Below are positions 28,404 to 36,922 of a stretch of DNA of 64,000 bases, in pieces. Both the position numbers and the translations under genes were made by a program. The DNA is from Rhodoferax koreense. GTDB lineage: Bacteria; Pseudomonadota; Gammaproteobacteria; Burkholderiales; Burkholderiaceae_C. Under the pieces are notes generated by a model. The model saw only the letters and a program-made list of their open reading frames with translations. It did no database searches and had not been told where the DNA came from. The stretch is from NCBI RefSeq assembly GCF_001955695.1, contig NZ_CP019236.1:3348001-3412000 (forward strand), written 5' to 3'. Position 1 is the first letter of the stretch. Each line of letters starts with the position of its first letter.

Positions 28404-28987
28404 GCGGGCCACGTCACAGCAGCGACGGCCTCCGGAGTGGTTGCGGAATAGATCGCGTCGCGGAGTTGCCGCGCGATCTCGAACTGGGTGCCGACGTGCA
28501 CGCCGAGCGCCGCGCCGACGGCGACCATGCCTGCCGCATCGAGTAGCCGGGTGCTGTTGTCGGAGAGCGTCCAGGTGATGGTGAAGTCCGGCGCCATGCC
28601 GGCCAGCAGTACAGCGCCCTGGATGCGGGACTGGCTGATGGCGTTCGAATCGAATGTGGACCCGTCCCAGGCGAACCCGCCGAACTCGGCCTGTTCGCGG
28701 GCGGCCTTGATGACCGCCCACCGGGCGTCCTTCTTGGCCTGCAGGTCGCGCGGGTCGAGCCATGAGCCGGCCTGGTAGTCGAACGTCCAGTAAGCGCCCT
28801 CGGGGCGCGTCGGGTAGGGAACCGGCAGGCCGTCGCGCATGTAGTGCGTGGCGTCGTCGCCCTCATCGAGCAGCGCGCACTGTTCGGTGCCGCTGGTCTG
28901 GTACTGCATCTGCGCCAAAGGTGCCGTGAGCACGCGGCTGATAGGCCCGGTGGGCGCAGCGTAGATTGCATAGCGGCCCACGCTCAT
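28400..28987 (-). CDS. DUF4376-like phage tail protein
   Basis: 195 residues. The segment KKDARWAVIKAAREQAEFGGFAWDG through SQSRIQGAVLLA is characteristic of the DUF4376 domain found in tail-fibre and tail-assembly proteins. Both ends overlap neighbours by ATGA. It is probably a small virion or assembly factor linked to the tail-tip protein encoded just upstream. Confidence 0.72.
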   Translation of the reverse strand: MSVGRYAIYAAPTGPISRVLTAPLAQMQYQTSGTEQCALLDEGDDATHYMRDGLPVPYPTRPEGAYWTFDYQAGSWLDPRDLQAKKDARWAVIKAAREQAEFGGFAWDGSTFDSNAISQSRIQGAVLLAGMAPDFTITWTLSDNSTRLLDAAGMVAVGAALGVHVGTQFEIARQLRDAIYSATTPEAVAAVTWPA

Positions 28988-30699
28988 CGCTTCACCTCCA
29001 GAAGAGAAATCGTCCTGTTCGAGATGGTCCCGCTGGCTCCACCGGTGATCACCCGCAGTTCGTAGACGTGGTAGCCCGCCCCCGGGTAGTCCACGATCAT
29101 TCCCACCAAATTTCCGGGTGCTGTTGTGTTGCTAACCTGAAGCTGGGCGCCGTCCCGATATAGGCCTAGGACGCACGAACCAGGGCTGCTGCCTTCGGCT
29201 CCACCTTCCGGAAAGAAGTTGACAAGACCGAGTACTTGGATAGCACCGCCACTGCAGTTGAAGCCCACCGCTTGCGCGCTCGTCCATACCCCCGCCACCG
29301 GCGCGAAACCGCCTGACGTGTACACCGCCACAGGCACCGTGATCGCATTACCCGCGACGTTCAGTGTGTTGATGACGTCGACCTGGCTGATGGTGAGGCC
29401 GCCACCGGTCATCAGGATGCCCGGGAATTGGATTCCATAATCGCCCCAGGACGCCATCCAAATACGGCCAGCGCCGGCTTTGATCTCCGCGAACACGGAA
29501 CCGTCATTGCCGTTGCGCGAAAACACCCAGCCGTTGTTACCGTCCCCCCACCACTTCCCGACGTTGCGGATGTAACCGTATCCTGTTCCGCCATCCCCAT
29601 AGATGTCGAGTTGTGCTCCGGTGATATAGGCCGACGCGACGTAGACCGAGTTCAACTGCGTCGCATTGATGGTTCCACCATTGATGGTGCTGGCGCTCAC
29701 GGTCGTGCCGTTGATGGTCCCGCCATTGATGGTGGAGGCGTTCAGGGTGCCCGTGAAGGTTCCCGACGTTGCGTAGATCGCGCCGCGGACGATGGCATTC
29801 GCGAACTCAGCCGTGCCATTGCCGTGAATCCGCCAGCCTGAAGATCCTGAGACGAAGCTGGTGCTCTGGATGTATTGGCCAACGGCGATCGAGCCCGCCG
29901 TCAGTTTCGACACGCTCAGGTTGGCGATCTTCGCGTTGTCGACCGCCAGGTTTGCGATCTTTGCGTTGGTGATCTGTCCGTTGTGGATGAACGCGTCTGC
30001 GGTGTACGTTCCGGCGGGGACCACGCTGCCGTCCGGCAAAGTGACCTCGGCGGGCACGACCGTGAAGGGATTGCCCGGGCCCGTCATCGCGAGCACCAGC
30101 TTGCTGACGTCCTGTCCGGTCGTCGTCGTCAGGCCGTTGACGCCGCCGGCGGGCGTCGCGGACAGCACGCCATCGACGCTGCGCCACTTGATCCAGAGGT
30201 GCCAGGTGGTGGCAGGGTTGGTGGCATAGGCGAAGACGGTGCCGTTGAACTCGGTGATCTCGGCCGCATCGTCGAACACCGGCAAGGCGCCGCCGCTGTA
30301 GACCACTCCATACACGACGGTGCGCGCGTGGCCATGCCCCTGGGTGTACGCCGGCGCGTCATGCTCGATGAAGATGTTGCTGATCGCCGAGCTGACCGCG
30401 AATCCAGTGGGTGTGGGGGGCGGCGTCAGGTCGGGTTCGTAGGGGGTCGCTGGGCCGGGCGGGCCGGCTGGCCCCTGCAGGCCGGTGCCGATGGCGTCGC
30501 CGATGCCGGCGATCGGGTACTTTCCCCCCTTGTAGCCCGGCCGCAGCGCGACGATGCCCGCATCGGTCAAGTCGCCGATCATCACGCCGCGCTTGAGCGG
30601 ATCGCCCTGGCTGCCCATGTAGGTCTGCAGCACCTCGCGCACGCGCCCCAGGAAGTTCGGCGAGTCCGGGGACGGCAGGTCCTTGCGATCGTCGATCAT
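28984..30699 (-). CDS. Tail-tip/host-specificity protein with J-like central region
   Basis: 571 residues from the ATG at 30699, which overlaps the upstream stop (ATGA). There is a short collagen-like stretch GLQGPAGPPGPATP, a fibronectin-like region, then repeated NAKIANLAV and SKLTAGSIAVGQYIQS segments like those in lambda J and DUF1983 proteins. These are followed by repeated STINGGTIN units and a beta-rich end. Such proteins form the tail tip that contacts the host receptor. The J-type module is more usual in siphoviruses than in short-tailed phages. Confidence 0.75.
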   Translation of the reverse strand: MIDDRKDLPSPDSPNFLGRVREVLQTYMGSQGDPLKRGVMIGDLTDAGIVALRPGYKGGKYPIAGIGDAIGTGLQGPAGPPGPATPYEPDLTPPPTPTGFAVSSAISNIFIEHDAPAYTQGHGHARTVVYGVVYSGGALPVFDDAAEITEFNGTVFAYATNPATTWHLWIKWRSVDGVLSATPAGGVNGLTTTTGQDVSKLVLAMTGPGNPFTVVPAEVTLPDGSVVPAGTYTADAFIHNGQITNAKIANLAVDNAKIANLSVSKLTAGSIAVGQYIQSTSFVSGSSGWRIHGNGTAEFANAIVRGAIYATSGTFTGTLNASTINGGTINGTTVSASTINGGTINATQLNSVYVASAYITGAQLDIYGDGGTGYGYIRNVGKWWGDGNNGWVFSRNGNDGSVFAEIKAGAGRIWMASWGDYGIQFPGILMTGGGLTISQVDVINTLNVAGNAITVPVAVYTSGGFAPVAGVWTSAQAVGFNCSGGAIQVLGLVNFFPEGGAEGSSPGSCVLGLYRDGAQLQVSNTTAPGNLVGMIVDYPGAGYHVYELRVITGGASGTISNRTISLLEVKR

Positions 30700-32312
30700 G
30701 CCGTGGCCGCCATCGAAGGAATGCTGGTCGCCAGCGCTGCCGACTGCACGGTGCCCGTGGTCTCGATCTCCAGTTGCCAGTCCGAATTCTTGAAGCCGGC
30801 CGGCAGTTTGAAGATGCGTGCGTCCGGGACCGTCTTGGTGAACTTCAGCACGCCATCGGCATAAACGCGCATGGTCACCGGGTAGGTGTCGGCTACAACC
30901 TCGCCGCACACCATGTTCGATGGGTTGGCCAGGTGGAAGACCTTGCTGCGGAAGGTGGCCGTCATGGCCTCGCCGGCGTCCCAGCGCTGCACGTTCACCC
31001 CGTTCAGGACGTAGAGCTGGTCCTGCAGCTCGTCGAAGTGCGCCACCGGATAGCCGACCGACAGGAAGTAGATGCCCGCGGTGTTGCTCGGGTCCACCAT
31101 GAAGCCCTTGCGGCCCGTGCCATCGTCGTAGCTGCCGAAGTACAGGCCCTCGTACATGCAGCCGGTGATGCTGGCCGGGTTCAAGGCCTGCCAGTTCGCC
31201 CGGGTCATGATGCCTGCGGTCAGGATGCGCGCGCCGCCGGTACCGTAGAAGCACAGCCCGTCGTTGCTGGCCCAGGCGACGCCCGAGCCCATGCCGACCA
31301 CGGAGCGCGACGACACGCAGCCCTGCGGGATCTCCAGCGGCGTGGCATCCATGGCATCCGGGGTCGAACCGGTGACCAGCACCGGCCGGCCGGTGGTCAG
31401 CACCAGCAGGCTCTGCCCGAACACGCCCAGGCCGACGGGCTTGCCGTCCGGCGGCACCGTGTCATACGCGATCGGCCAGGCGTACGGCACGTAGGACTCG
31501 CAGAAACGCACCGCGTTGCCGCTGATGCCGGCCAGCATGCCGTTCCACAGCGTGGTGAGGTTGCTCAGGTCCGCCGGCGGCATCAGCCACGTGGAAGTGG
31601 AGAGCGTCTCGCCAAGCGCGCGGCCATCATCCGACGTCGTCGGCGTGGCCACGGCGATCTCGCGCAGGAAGAAGAAGTCGGCCGTGCCGCTGGATCCGGT
31701 CTGGGTGCGGTAGATGCGGATCAGCGTGATGCCGTAGTTGCCAGCCGGAGGTGCTGCGAAGCCGGACAGCGTGGCTGTCAGGTCGGACTGGCGGTTGTTG
31801 ATGGCGCTGACCGGGCTGTTCGAACTCTCCTCGCCACGGTCGGTGACGTAGGTGTAGACGTAGTAGTAGGCCGACACATCGCCTGTGCCGGTGCCGGCAT
31901 CGGTCGTGACGATCGGCGCCGAGACCGGAGCGGGTACACCCAGCAGGCGGGGCGCGGCGGGGTTCACCTGCGGATCGGTGCCATCCAGCGCCAGGTTGTC
32001 GGTGACCTTGGGCACGCCGTCGCCGGTGTAATAGGTGCGCTCGGTCGTGTCGTCGGGGTCGAACCCGCGCACGGCATGCACGATGCCGGTCCACGACAGC
32101 CAGTAGCGCGCATCGCTCGCCACGTCGCGGCCCATGCGGTAGATCGTCTGGCGCCCGGCCGGTACCGTGGCCACGGTGGAAGGACTGCGCCAAGGCCGGA
32201 AGTCGCCGGAGCCTGGCTTGTGGTTCAGCGAGCGCACGCCGACGGTCGCGGGCAGCAGCTTTTCATGCAGCGCTCGGTTCTCACCCAGGAACTGCGACAC
32301 CATGAGCTTCAT
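30696..32312 (-). CDS. Tail tubular/stabilisation protein (beta-propeller type)
   Basis: 538 residues, beta-rich, beginning MKLMVSQFLGENRALHEKLL and with many short Gly/Asp/Tyr-containing repeats such as YYYVYTYVTDRGEESSNS. In podovirus late operons this size and position belong to tail tubular protein B or a tail-needle-associated stabilisation protein. It sits between the connector-like gene and the tail-tip gene. The assignment is from context and composition. Confidence 0.7.
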   Translation of the reverse strand: MKLMVSQFLGENRALHEKLLPATVGVRSLNHKPGSGDFRPWRSPSTVATVPAGRQTIYRMGRDVASDARYWLSWTGIVHAVRGFDPDDTTERTYYTGDGVPKVTDNLALDGTDPQVNPAAPRLLGVPAPVSAPIVTTDAGTGTGDVSAYYYVYTYVTDRGEESSNSPVSAINNRQSDLTATLSGFAAPPAGNYGITLIRIYRTQTGSSGTADFFFLREIAVATPTTSDDGRALGETLSTSTWLMPPADLSNLTTLWNGMLAGISGNAVRFCESYVPYAWPIAYDTVPPDGKPVGLGVFGQSLLVLTTGRPVLVTGSTPDAMDATPLEIPQGCVSSRSVVGMGSGVAWASNDGLCFYGTGGARILTAGIMTRANWQALNPASITGCMYEGLYFGSYDDGTGRKGFMVDPSNTAGIYFLSVGYPVAHFDELQDQLYVLNGVNVQRWDAGEAMTATFRSKVFHLANPSNMVCGEVVADTYPVTMRVYADGVLKFTKTVPDARIFKLPAGFKNSDWQLEIETTGTVQSAALATSIPSMAATA

Positions 32313-32315
32313 GGA

Positions 32316-32975
32316 TCACCCCCACTTGCGCACGCGCAGCGCCTTGCGGGTCTGGCCATACCGCGCTTCCTTCGCGGCGAAGGCTTTGCCCGCCGTGAAG
32401 GCCGACATGTACATCCCGCCTTGCGTGAGATTCGTCCAGGGCCGCTGCGCCATCACCATCAGGCGGGCCAGCGTGCCGGCGCGCAGCGTGTCCAGGTGCC
32501 GCGAGAACAGGAAGTCGGGCAGCGCGGTGGCGTCCTGCGTCGGCTGCAGCGCGCCGATCAGCTTGAGGCCACCGGCCAGGGAGGCCGTCGGCTTCTCGGC
32601 GTCATCGAGGATGATCTGTGCCAGGTCCAGCGACAGGGCGAAGGGCGTGCTGCCATCCCGGTACTTCGGCGCCTTGGCCTCGGTCTCGGCGCTGTTCCAC
32701 CAGCAGTCGGCGGGCACATACTCGGCGTCGTAGATCGGCACGCCGGCCAGGCTGAAGCTCAGCACCTTCACGGGCTCGGCCATCGTCTCTGCCGTCGCCA
32801 GCGAATAGGCGGCCTGCCCGCCCACCAGGTTGATCGGCGTAAACGGCACGCGCCACACCAGCGCATCGTGGCAGAGCTCGCGCGCGACCATGCGCAGGTG
32901 CAGGTCGACCATCGCCGTCGTGACGCCGTTCAGCTCGGGCATCAGGTGGTCGTAGAAGGCAGCGAATGCAGTCAT
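32316..32975 (-). CDS. Head-tail connector (tail tubular protein A-like)
   Basis: 219 residues: helical N-terminus, then VGGQAAYSLA and WWNSAETEAKAPKYRDG, a pattern seen in adaptor proteins that sit below the portal of short-tailed phages. It lies between a DUF6682-type gene (4-base overlap) and the tail tubular B-like gene, as expected for a connector. Confidence 0.62.
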   Translation of the reverse strand: MTAFAAFYDHLMPELNGVTTAMVDLHLRMVARELCHDALVWRVPFTPINLVGGQAAYSLATAETMAEPVKVLSFSLAGVPIYDAEYVPADCWWNSAETEAKAPKYRDGSTPFALSLDLAQIILDDAEKPTASLAGGLKLIGALQPTQDATALPDFLFSRHLDTLRAGTLARLMVMAQRPWTNLTQGGMYMSAFTAGKAFAAKEARYGQTRKALRVRKWG

Positions 32976-33298
32976 GTCAGGAACCCGGTGGAGAGCTTGG
33001 CCATCAGTTCAGCCCGGCCGCTCGATGCGTATTCGTCGTCGGTCATCTCGCAGCGGCCGATCAGGTAATCCACCATCGGGCGGAAGTACTGCGAGGTGAT
33101 GGGCAACGGGGCGGTGAGCACCAGCGTGTCGATATCGGTGCCGAAATTGCCGAGGAACAGGTCGGGACGGATCTGGCGCGCGTAATTGAGACCGTCCACC
33201 AGGAACCCGACCATGTCGGCGTTGGCAAAGCGCGAGGCGTCCTTGTCATTGATGGTGAGTCGGGCCGAGTCGATGGCCTGCTGGACGGTCCGGCTCAT
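32972..33298 (-). CDS. DUF6682-type phage structural protein
   Basis: 108 residues starting MSRTVQQAIDSARLTINDKDASRF, all-helical in character, with YFRPMVDYLIGRCEMTDDEYA near the end. This resembles the DUF6682 family of podovirus head-tail proteins. ATGA overlaps occur at both ends. Confidence 0.65.
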   Translation of the reverse strand: MSRTVQQAIDSARLTINDKDASRFANADMVGFLVDGLNYARQIRPDLFLGNFGTDIDTLVLTAPLPITSQYFRPMVDYLIGRCEMTDDEYASSGRAELMAKLSTGFLT

Positions 33299-33915
33299 GC
33301 TGCGCCTGCGGTCTCGGTCGTATCAGCAGCCTTCTCGCCGTCTGCGGGCGGCGCGTGCGCGGCCAGCAGCGCGTTGCGCACGTTCTCGGCGCCAGCGTTG
33401 TGGTGCACCTTCACGCCCAACTGGTTCGCCAGAGCGTGCAGCGCCGTCTTGTCCAGGTCATCCAGGGCGGTGACCTTGCCGTCAACGAGGATGGTGAACT
33501 GCGGCGCATCGGGACCGGGCGGCGTGTCGATCAGCCTGTCCGCGTCGGCCATCCACTGCAGGCGGGCCTCTTCGTCCAGAGCGTTCCACTCGCTGGGGCT
33601 AAGGTTCGACAGATCGAAGCCGTTGAGCACGTCCTCGTCCATCAGGGTGACGCGCACGCCGGGGATGTTCGCGATCGCTTGAGCCAGGCCAGCACCTGCG
33701 CCGGCGCCCAGCACCACGGCGACCTGGGTCTCGGCCTGGAACTTCTGAGCCGCGGCGAACTTCTCGGCATCGGCGAACACATCGGGGTGCTGCAGCATGC
33801 GCGAGGCCGTGCCCACTTCGATCTCGTGTTCATCGCCGGGCGTCCACACGATACCGGTCTTGTCGATGAAGGCACGTTCGGCATCCTTGGCGCCGACGTA
33901 GCGAATTCTTGTCAT
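33295..33915 (-). CDS. Phage virion-region protein with C-terminal HeH/LEM-like motif
   Basis: 206 residues. An acidic middle precedes DLDKTALHALANQLGVKVHH, a helix-extended-helix (HeH/LEM) motif common in small phage proteins and thought to bind nucleic acid or protein. The N-terminal TRIRYVGAKD segment resembles phage DUFs near capsid genes. It is placed between the capsid and connector genes. Confidence 0.62.
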   Translation of the reverse strand: MTRIRYVGAKDAERAFIDKTGIVWTPGDEHEIEVGTASRMLQHPDVFADAEKFAAAQKFQAETQVAVVLGAGAGAGLAQAIANIPGVRVTLMDEDVLNGFDLSNLSPSEWNALDEEARLQWMADADRLIDTPPGPDAPQFTILVDGKVTALDDLDKTALHALANQLGVKVHHNAGAENVRNALLAAHAPPADGEKAADTTETAGAA

Positions 33916-33934
33916 GGTGTGCTCCTTTTGAGGA

Positions 33935-33967
33935 ATGAAAAAGGGCCGGCCACCATGGCCAGCCCTT
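33935..33967 (-). terminator. Intrinsic terminator after the capsid block
   Basis: AAGGGC/GCCCTT stem with an inner GGCC pair (33941-33967), followed on the minus strand by TTTTTCATTCC. It may lower expression of tail genes relative to capsid genes. Confidence 0.75.
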
Positions 33968-33992
33968 CGGGGTTGCAGTCGGATGCGACGGG

Positions 33993-34448
33993 TTACTTCT
34001 GGCCGACGCAGTTGTAGCCAGCGATCATGTGGATCTCGGGGTTACCCGCGATGCCGGCGGGCGCCGTGCCCACCACGAGCTGCACGTACACATCCTCTTC
34101 GAACTTGATCGGCTTGAACGCGCACACCAGACGGCCGCCGGCCTGGCCGGTGGTCTGGCCAGCGGCGGCGAAGTAGGTGGCGTTGGGCGCGAGCGAGCTG
34201 TTCGGATCGACCGGGCGATAGCCGACGCTGAACACGAAGGCCGCGCCGGTGTCGCAGTCGTCGATCTGCAGGGCCAGGCTGGCGACCTGCGCACCACCGG
34301 GGATGCGAAAGTCGATGGTGTCGCCCGCGGCCGGCACGCCCAGACCTGGCGCGGCGCCCAGGATCACCTTGTCGGTGTTGTAGTGGGCGCGACCGTCGTT
34401 GTCCATGAACTGCGGTGCAGTCGCCTTGAGTGCTTTGATGGAAGCCAT
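33993..34448 (-). CDS. Predicted capsid decoration protein
   Basis: 151 residues, compact and beta-rich, directly downstream of the major capsid gene and followed by a terminator. Such a protein in this position is usually a head decoration or stabilising protein. AGGAG precedes the ATG at 34448. No specific family is recognised. Confidence 0.6.
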   Translation of the reverse strand: MASIKALKATAPQFMDNDGRAHYNTDKVILGAAPGLGVPAAGDTIDFRIPGGAQVASLALQIDDCDTGAAFVFSVGYRPVDPNSSLAPNATYFAAAGQTTGQAGGRLVCAFKPIKFEEDVYVQLVVGTAPAGIAGNPEIHMIAGYNCVGQK

Positions 34449-34513
34449 GAATTACTCCTGAAATGGGAAGGGAATGCGAACGGGGCCGGAGCCCCGTCGA
34501 TGGCGTCAGCGGC

Positions 34514-35821
34514 TTAGCTGACGTTGCGGCGCTTGACCACGCTGTCGATGACGGCCACACCGAAGTCGGTGGGCTCCAGGTCGCCGGAGGGGTTCGGCAG
34601 AGACCAGCGCAGCTTTTGCTCGGCGCCCATCACCTCGCCGGCCAACTCGAGGTTGCGGCCGAAGTTGGTGTAGTTCTCCAGCAGCGAGTAGGTTTCCTCG
34701 CTGGTGCGGTTCGCGCCGGAGGCGATGCCCAGGGCTTGCGCACCCAGGAACAGCGAGCGGCTGACCTGGTGCGTGGTGCTCAGGCCGGCAGCAATCGTCA
34801 CAGCCGATTCCGTGGCGGTCAGCCGGTTGGCTTGCGTCACGATGTTGGTCTGCTCGCTGGCGTTGAAGCGGATGCCGAACTGCATCTTGCGCATCAGGAT
34901 GCCGTTCCAGAGGATCGGCGAGCCCGAGAACAGCGGATGCCGCTTCAGGTCACCGTATTCGGCGCGCTTCATCGCGTTGACCTCGAAGGTCCGGATGTTG
35001 TTGCTCGACGTGGTGTCCGTGATCATGGCGTCCCAGGCCAGCTCGTCCATCAGCAGGATGCCCTTGATAGGGTCATCGCCGGCGGCCGGGTCGCCAGGGA
35101 TCTGGATCGGCGCCATCTTCACGGCCATTTCGCCCCAGATCGCGGCCAGCTCGTCGATGCAGGAGAGCTTCAGCAGGTCGGTGGTCGCCAGCGATGCGAG
35201 CTGCGCGCCGCCCTGCGTCAGGCCGCCGGCGTTCACCACGAAGTGGCGGTTGAACGTCGGGGCGCGGACGGTGTTGACCATCTGCTCGACGAACTCGGGA
35301 TCGCTGGTCAGCGGCAGGATCCAGTCGGTGCTGTCCTGGTTGCCACGGGCACCGGCCAGGTGCGTCAGGCAACGCTGCCACCGGAAGCGCGGCATGCCGG
35401 ACTTGAGCTGCGCCAGCGCGTTCTGACGCATGCTGTGCGGCGTGCGCTGCTGGGTCATCTTGCCGCCACCGGACACCGGGAGGGTGGCCATGTCGATCTT
35501 GATGTCCTGGGTGCTGTATTTCAGCGCGGCGCCCTTCCCTTCGGCGTTCTGGTCGCCCATGACGGCGCGGAGCTTGACGACGTGCGCGCAGTCGAGCTGC
35601 ACGGTATCGCCCGGGCCCTTGGCCAGTTCATCGACGCGCACGACGGGCATGTCGGTCGTGGTTTGCTGCTTGGCCAGCTTGTCCATCGCGTCTTTCTCGC
35701 TCGGCATTGGGCCGGTGAGCGCCGCGAGGGGCGTGGGCTGGCGCACTGCCATGGCCGAGAGGGCCTTGGAGTACTGCTTGTTGGCAAGAGGATTGCCGGA
35801 TGGCACGGAGGTGTTGGACAT
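34514..35821 (-). CDS. N4-gp56-type (DUF4043) major capsid protein
   Basis: 435 residues with the typical features of the N4-gp56/DUF4043 capsid family: KYSTQDIKIDMATLPV, QNALAQLKSGMPRFRWQR, IKGILLMDELAWDAM and HPLFSGSPILWNGILM. It forms the icosahedral shell. It lies between the scaffold-like gene and a decoration-protein candidate, the usual order. Confidence 0.88.
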   Translation of the reverse strand: MSNTSVPSGNPLANKQYSKALSAMAVRQPTPLAALTGPMPSEKDAMDKLAKQQTTTDMPVVRVDELAKGPGDTVQLDCAHVVKLRAVMGDQNAEGKGAALKYSTQDIKIDMATLPVSGGGKMTQQRTPHSMRQNALAQLKSGMPRFRWQRCLTHLAGARGNQDSTDWILPLTSDPEFVEQMVNTVRAPTFNRHFVVNAGGLTQGGAQLASLATTDLLKLSCIDELAAIWGEMAVKMAPIQIPGDPAAGDDPIKGILLMDELAWDAMITDTTSSNNIRTFEVNAMKRAEYGDLKRHPLFSGSPILWNGILMRKMQFGIRFNASEQTNIVTQANRLTATESAVTIAAGLSTTHQVSRSLFLGAQALGIASGANRTSEETYSLLENYTNFGRNLELAGEVMGAEQKLRWSLPNPSGDLEPTDFGVAVIDSVVKRRNVS

Positions 35822-35849
35822 TTCGGGTTCCTATGAAATGGAATGGCCG

Positions 35850-36731
35850 TCACATCCGAGGCAGCGAGCGAATGATCTCTTCGTCGCTCATCCTCGAATA
35901 GTCGGGCTCGGTCTTGTTGGGCAGTGCCCCGCCCTTGAAGTCGCTGATCTGCTGGGGCGACTGCGTGGGCGCAGCGGCGATCACCGCCTGCGGGTCTTTG
36001 CGTTGGGTCTGAGGAGCGGGTGCCGCTTCGGCGAGGACGCGCCGCGTGACTTCGACCAGCCGATCGGCCAGCGGACGGTTCTGCCAGGCGGGTTCCACCT
36101 TCAGCAGCTCGTCGTGTTCGATGGCGCGGGCAAACTTGTCCTGCGCATCCGGGTCGTATTGCCACGCCACCAACTGGGGCACCGTGTCGATCGCGTCCTG
36201 GATGCTGGGGTCCTCGTACGTGGGCGGGACGAAGCCTTCTTCGACGGGCTGGCGCAGGCTCTCCACCTGGCCTTCCAACTGGCGATTGCGTCGGGCGACC
36301 TTGGCCACGACCGGAAAGTCCTTCTCCAGGTCTGCCAGCTCCTCGTCGGAGATGCTGGTGTCTGGTGGGGCCTTGCCGGCCTTGATGTCGGCCAGTTCCT
36401 GGCGCAGCCGTTCGGCTTCAGCCTTCGCGCGGCGTTCGGCATGGCGTGAGGCCCGGAGCGCGGCACGCGTGTCACCTTGCGGCGGCTGCGTGTCCACTTG
36501 GGCCGGCGCTGGTGCCGGTGCTGCTGGGGCGGGAGCCGGTGCCGCGGCCGGCGCAGCGGCGGGTGCCGGTGCTGGGGCTGCTGCAGGTGCTGCTGCGGGG
36601 TCGGTCTGTCCTGCGTTCGGATCGTCTTGCGGGTCGGTCTGCTGGTGGTCCAGCTCACCCTCGTCCTTCAAGTCGCTCTCCAACTGCTTCAGGATCTCGC
36701 GTTCGCCGTTGTCAAATTGCGCTGTCGTCAT
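35850..36731 (-). CDS. Predicted scaffolding protein
   Basis: 293 residues, acidic and helical, with an Ala-Pro low-complexity run at about residues 46-79 and a coiled-coil-like RRAKAEAERLRQELADIK. Its place between portal and capsid genes is where scaffold proteins are found. The ATG at 36731 has GGAG five bases upstream; a GTG two codons earlier is less likely. Confidence 0.75.
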   Translation of the reverse strand: MTTAQFDNGEREILKQLESDLKDEGELDHQQTDPQDDPNAGQTDPAAAPAAAPAPAPAAAPAAAPAPAPAAPAPAPAQVDTQPPQGDTRAALRASRHAERRAKAEAERLRQELADIKAGKAPPDTSISDEELADLEKDFPVVAKVARRNRQLEGQVESLRQPVEEGFVPPTYEDPSIQDAIDTVPQLVAWQYDPDAQDKFARAIEHDELLKVEPAWQNRPLADRLVEVTRRVLAEAAPAPQTQRKDPQAVIAAAPTQSPQQISDFKGGALPNKTEPDYSRMSDEEIIRSLPRM

Positions 36732-36870
36732 TACCACTCCTGTCGTTTACGGTCGATCACCGAGGCTTTCGCCACCGTCCAAAAGAACAACACCCACGGC
36801 CTGGACGAGAGGACCGCGGGTGGCTGCCACTGCGTACACACCGATCCCCGTGGGACTGAATCGGCGGCTG

Positions 36871-36899
36871 GAAACGAAAAAGCCCACACAGGGCGGGCT
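36871..36899 (-). terminator. Intrinsic terminator after the portal gene
   Basis: AGCCC/GGGCT arms (36881-36899), followed on the minus strand by CTTTTTCGTTTC, the same tail as the terminator at 17822. The 130 bases from here to the scaffold start hold no convincing gene. Confidence 0.6.
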
Positions 36900-36922
36900 C
36901 GTGAATGAGGTTGGTGAAGGCG

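Noticed and set aside
28404..28763. Extended N-terminus of the GNAT-like protein
   Set aside because: The upstream part is antiparallel-frame Arg-rich sequence overlapping the DUF4376-like gene; the ATG at 28403 is coupled to that gene's stop.
36738..36870. Short frame of about 31 codons between scaffold and portal genes
   Set aside because: Only a GTG start with no Shine-Dalgarno sequence and no coupling; not convincing.
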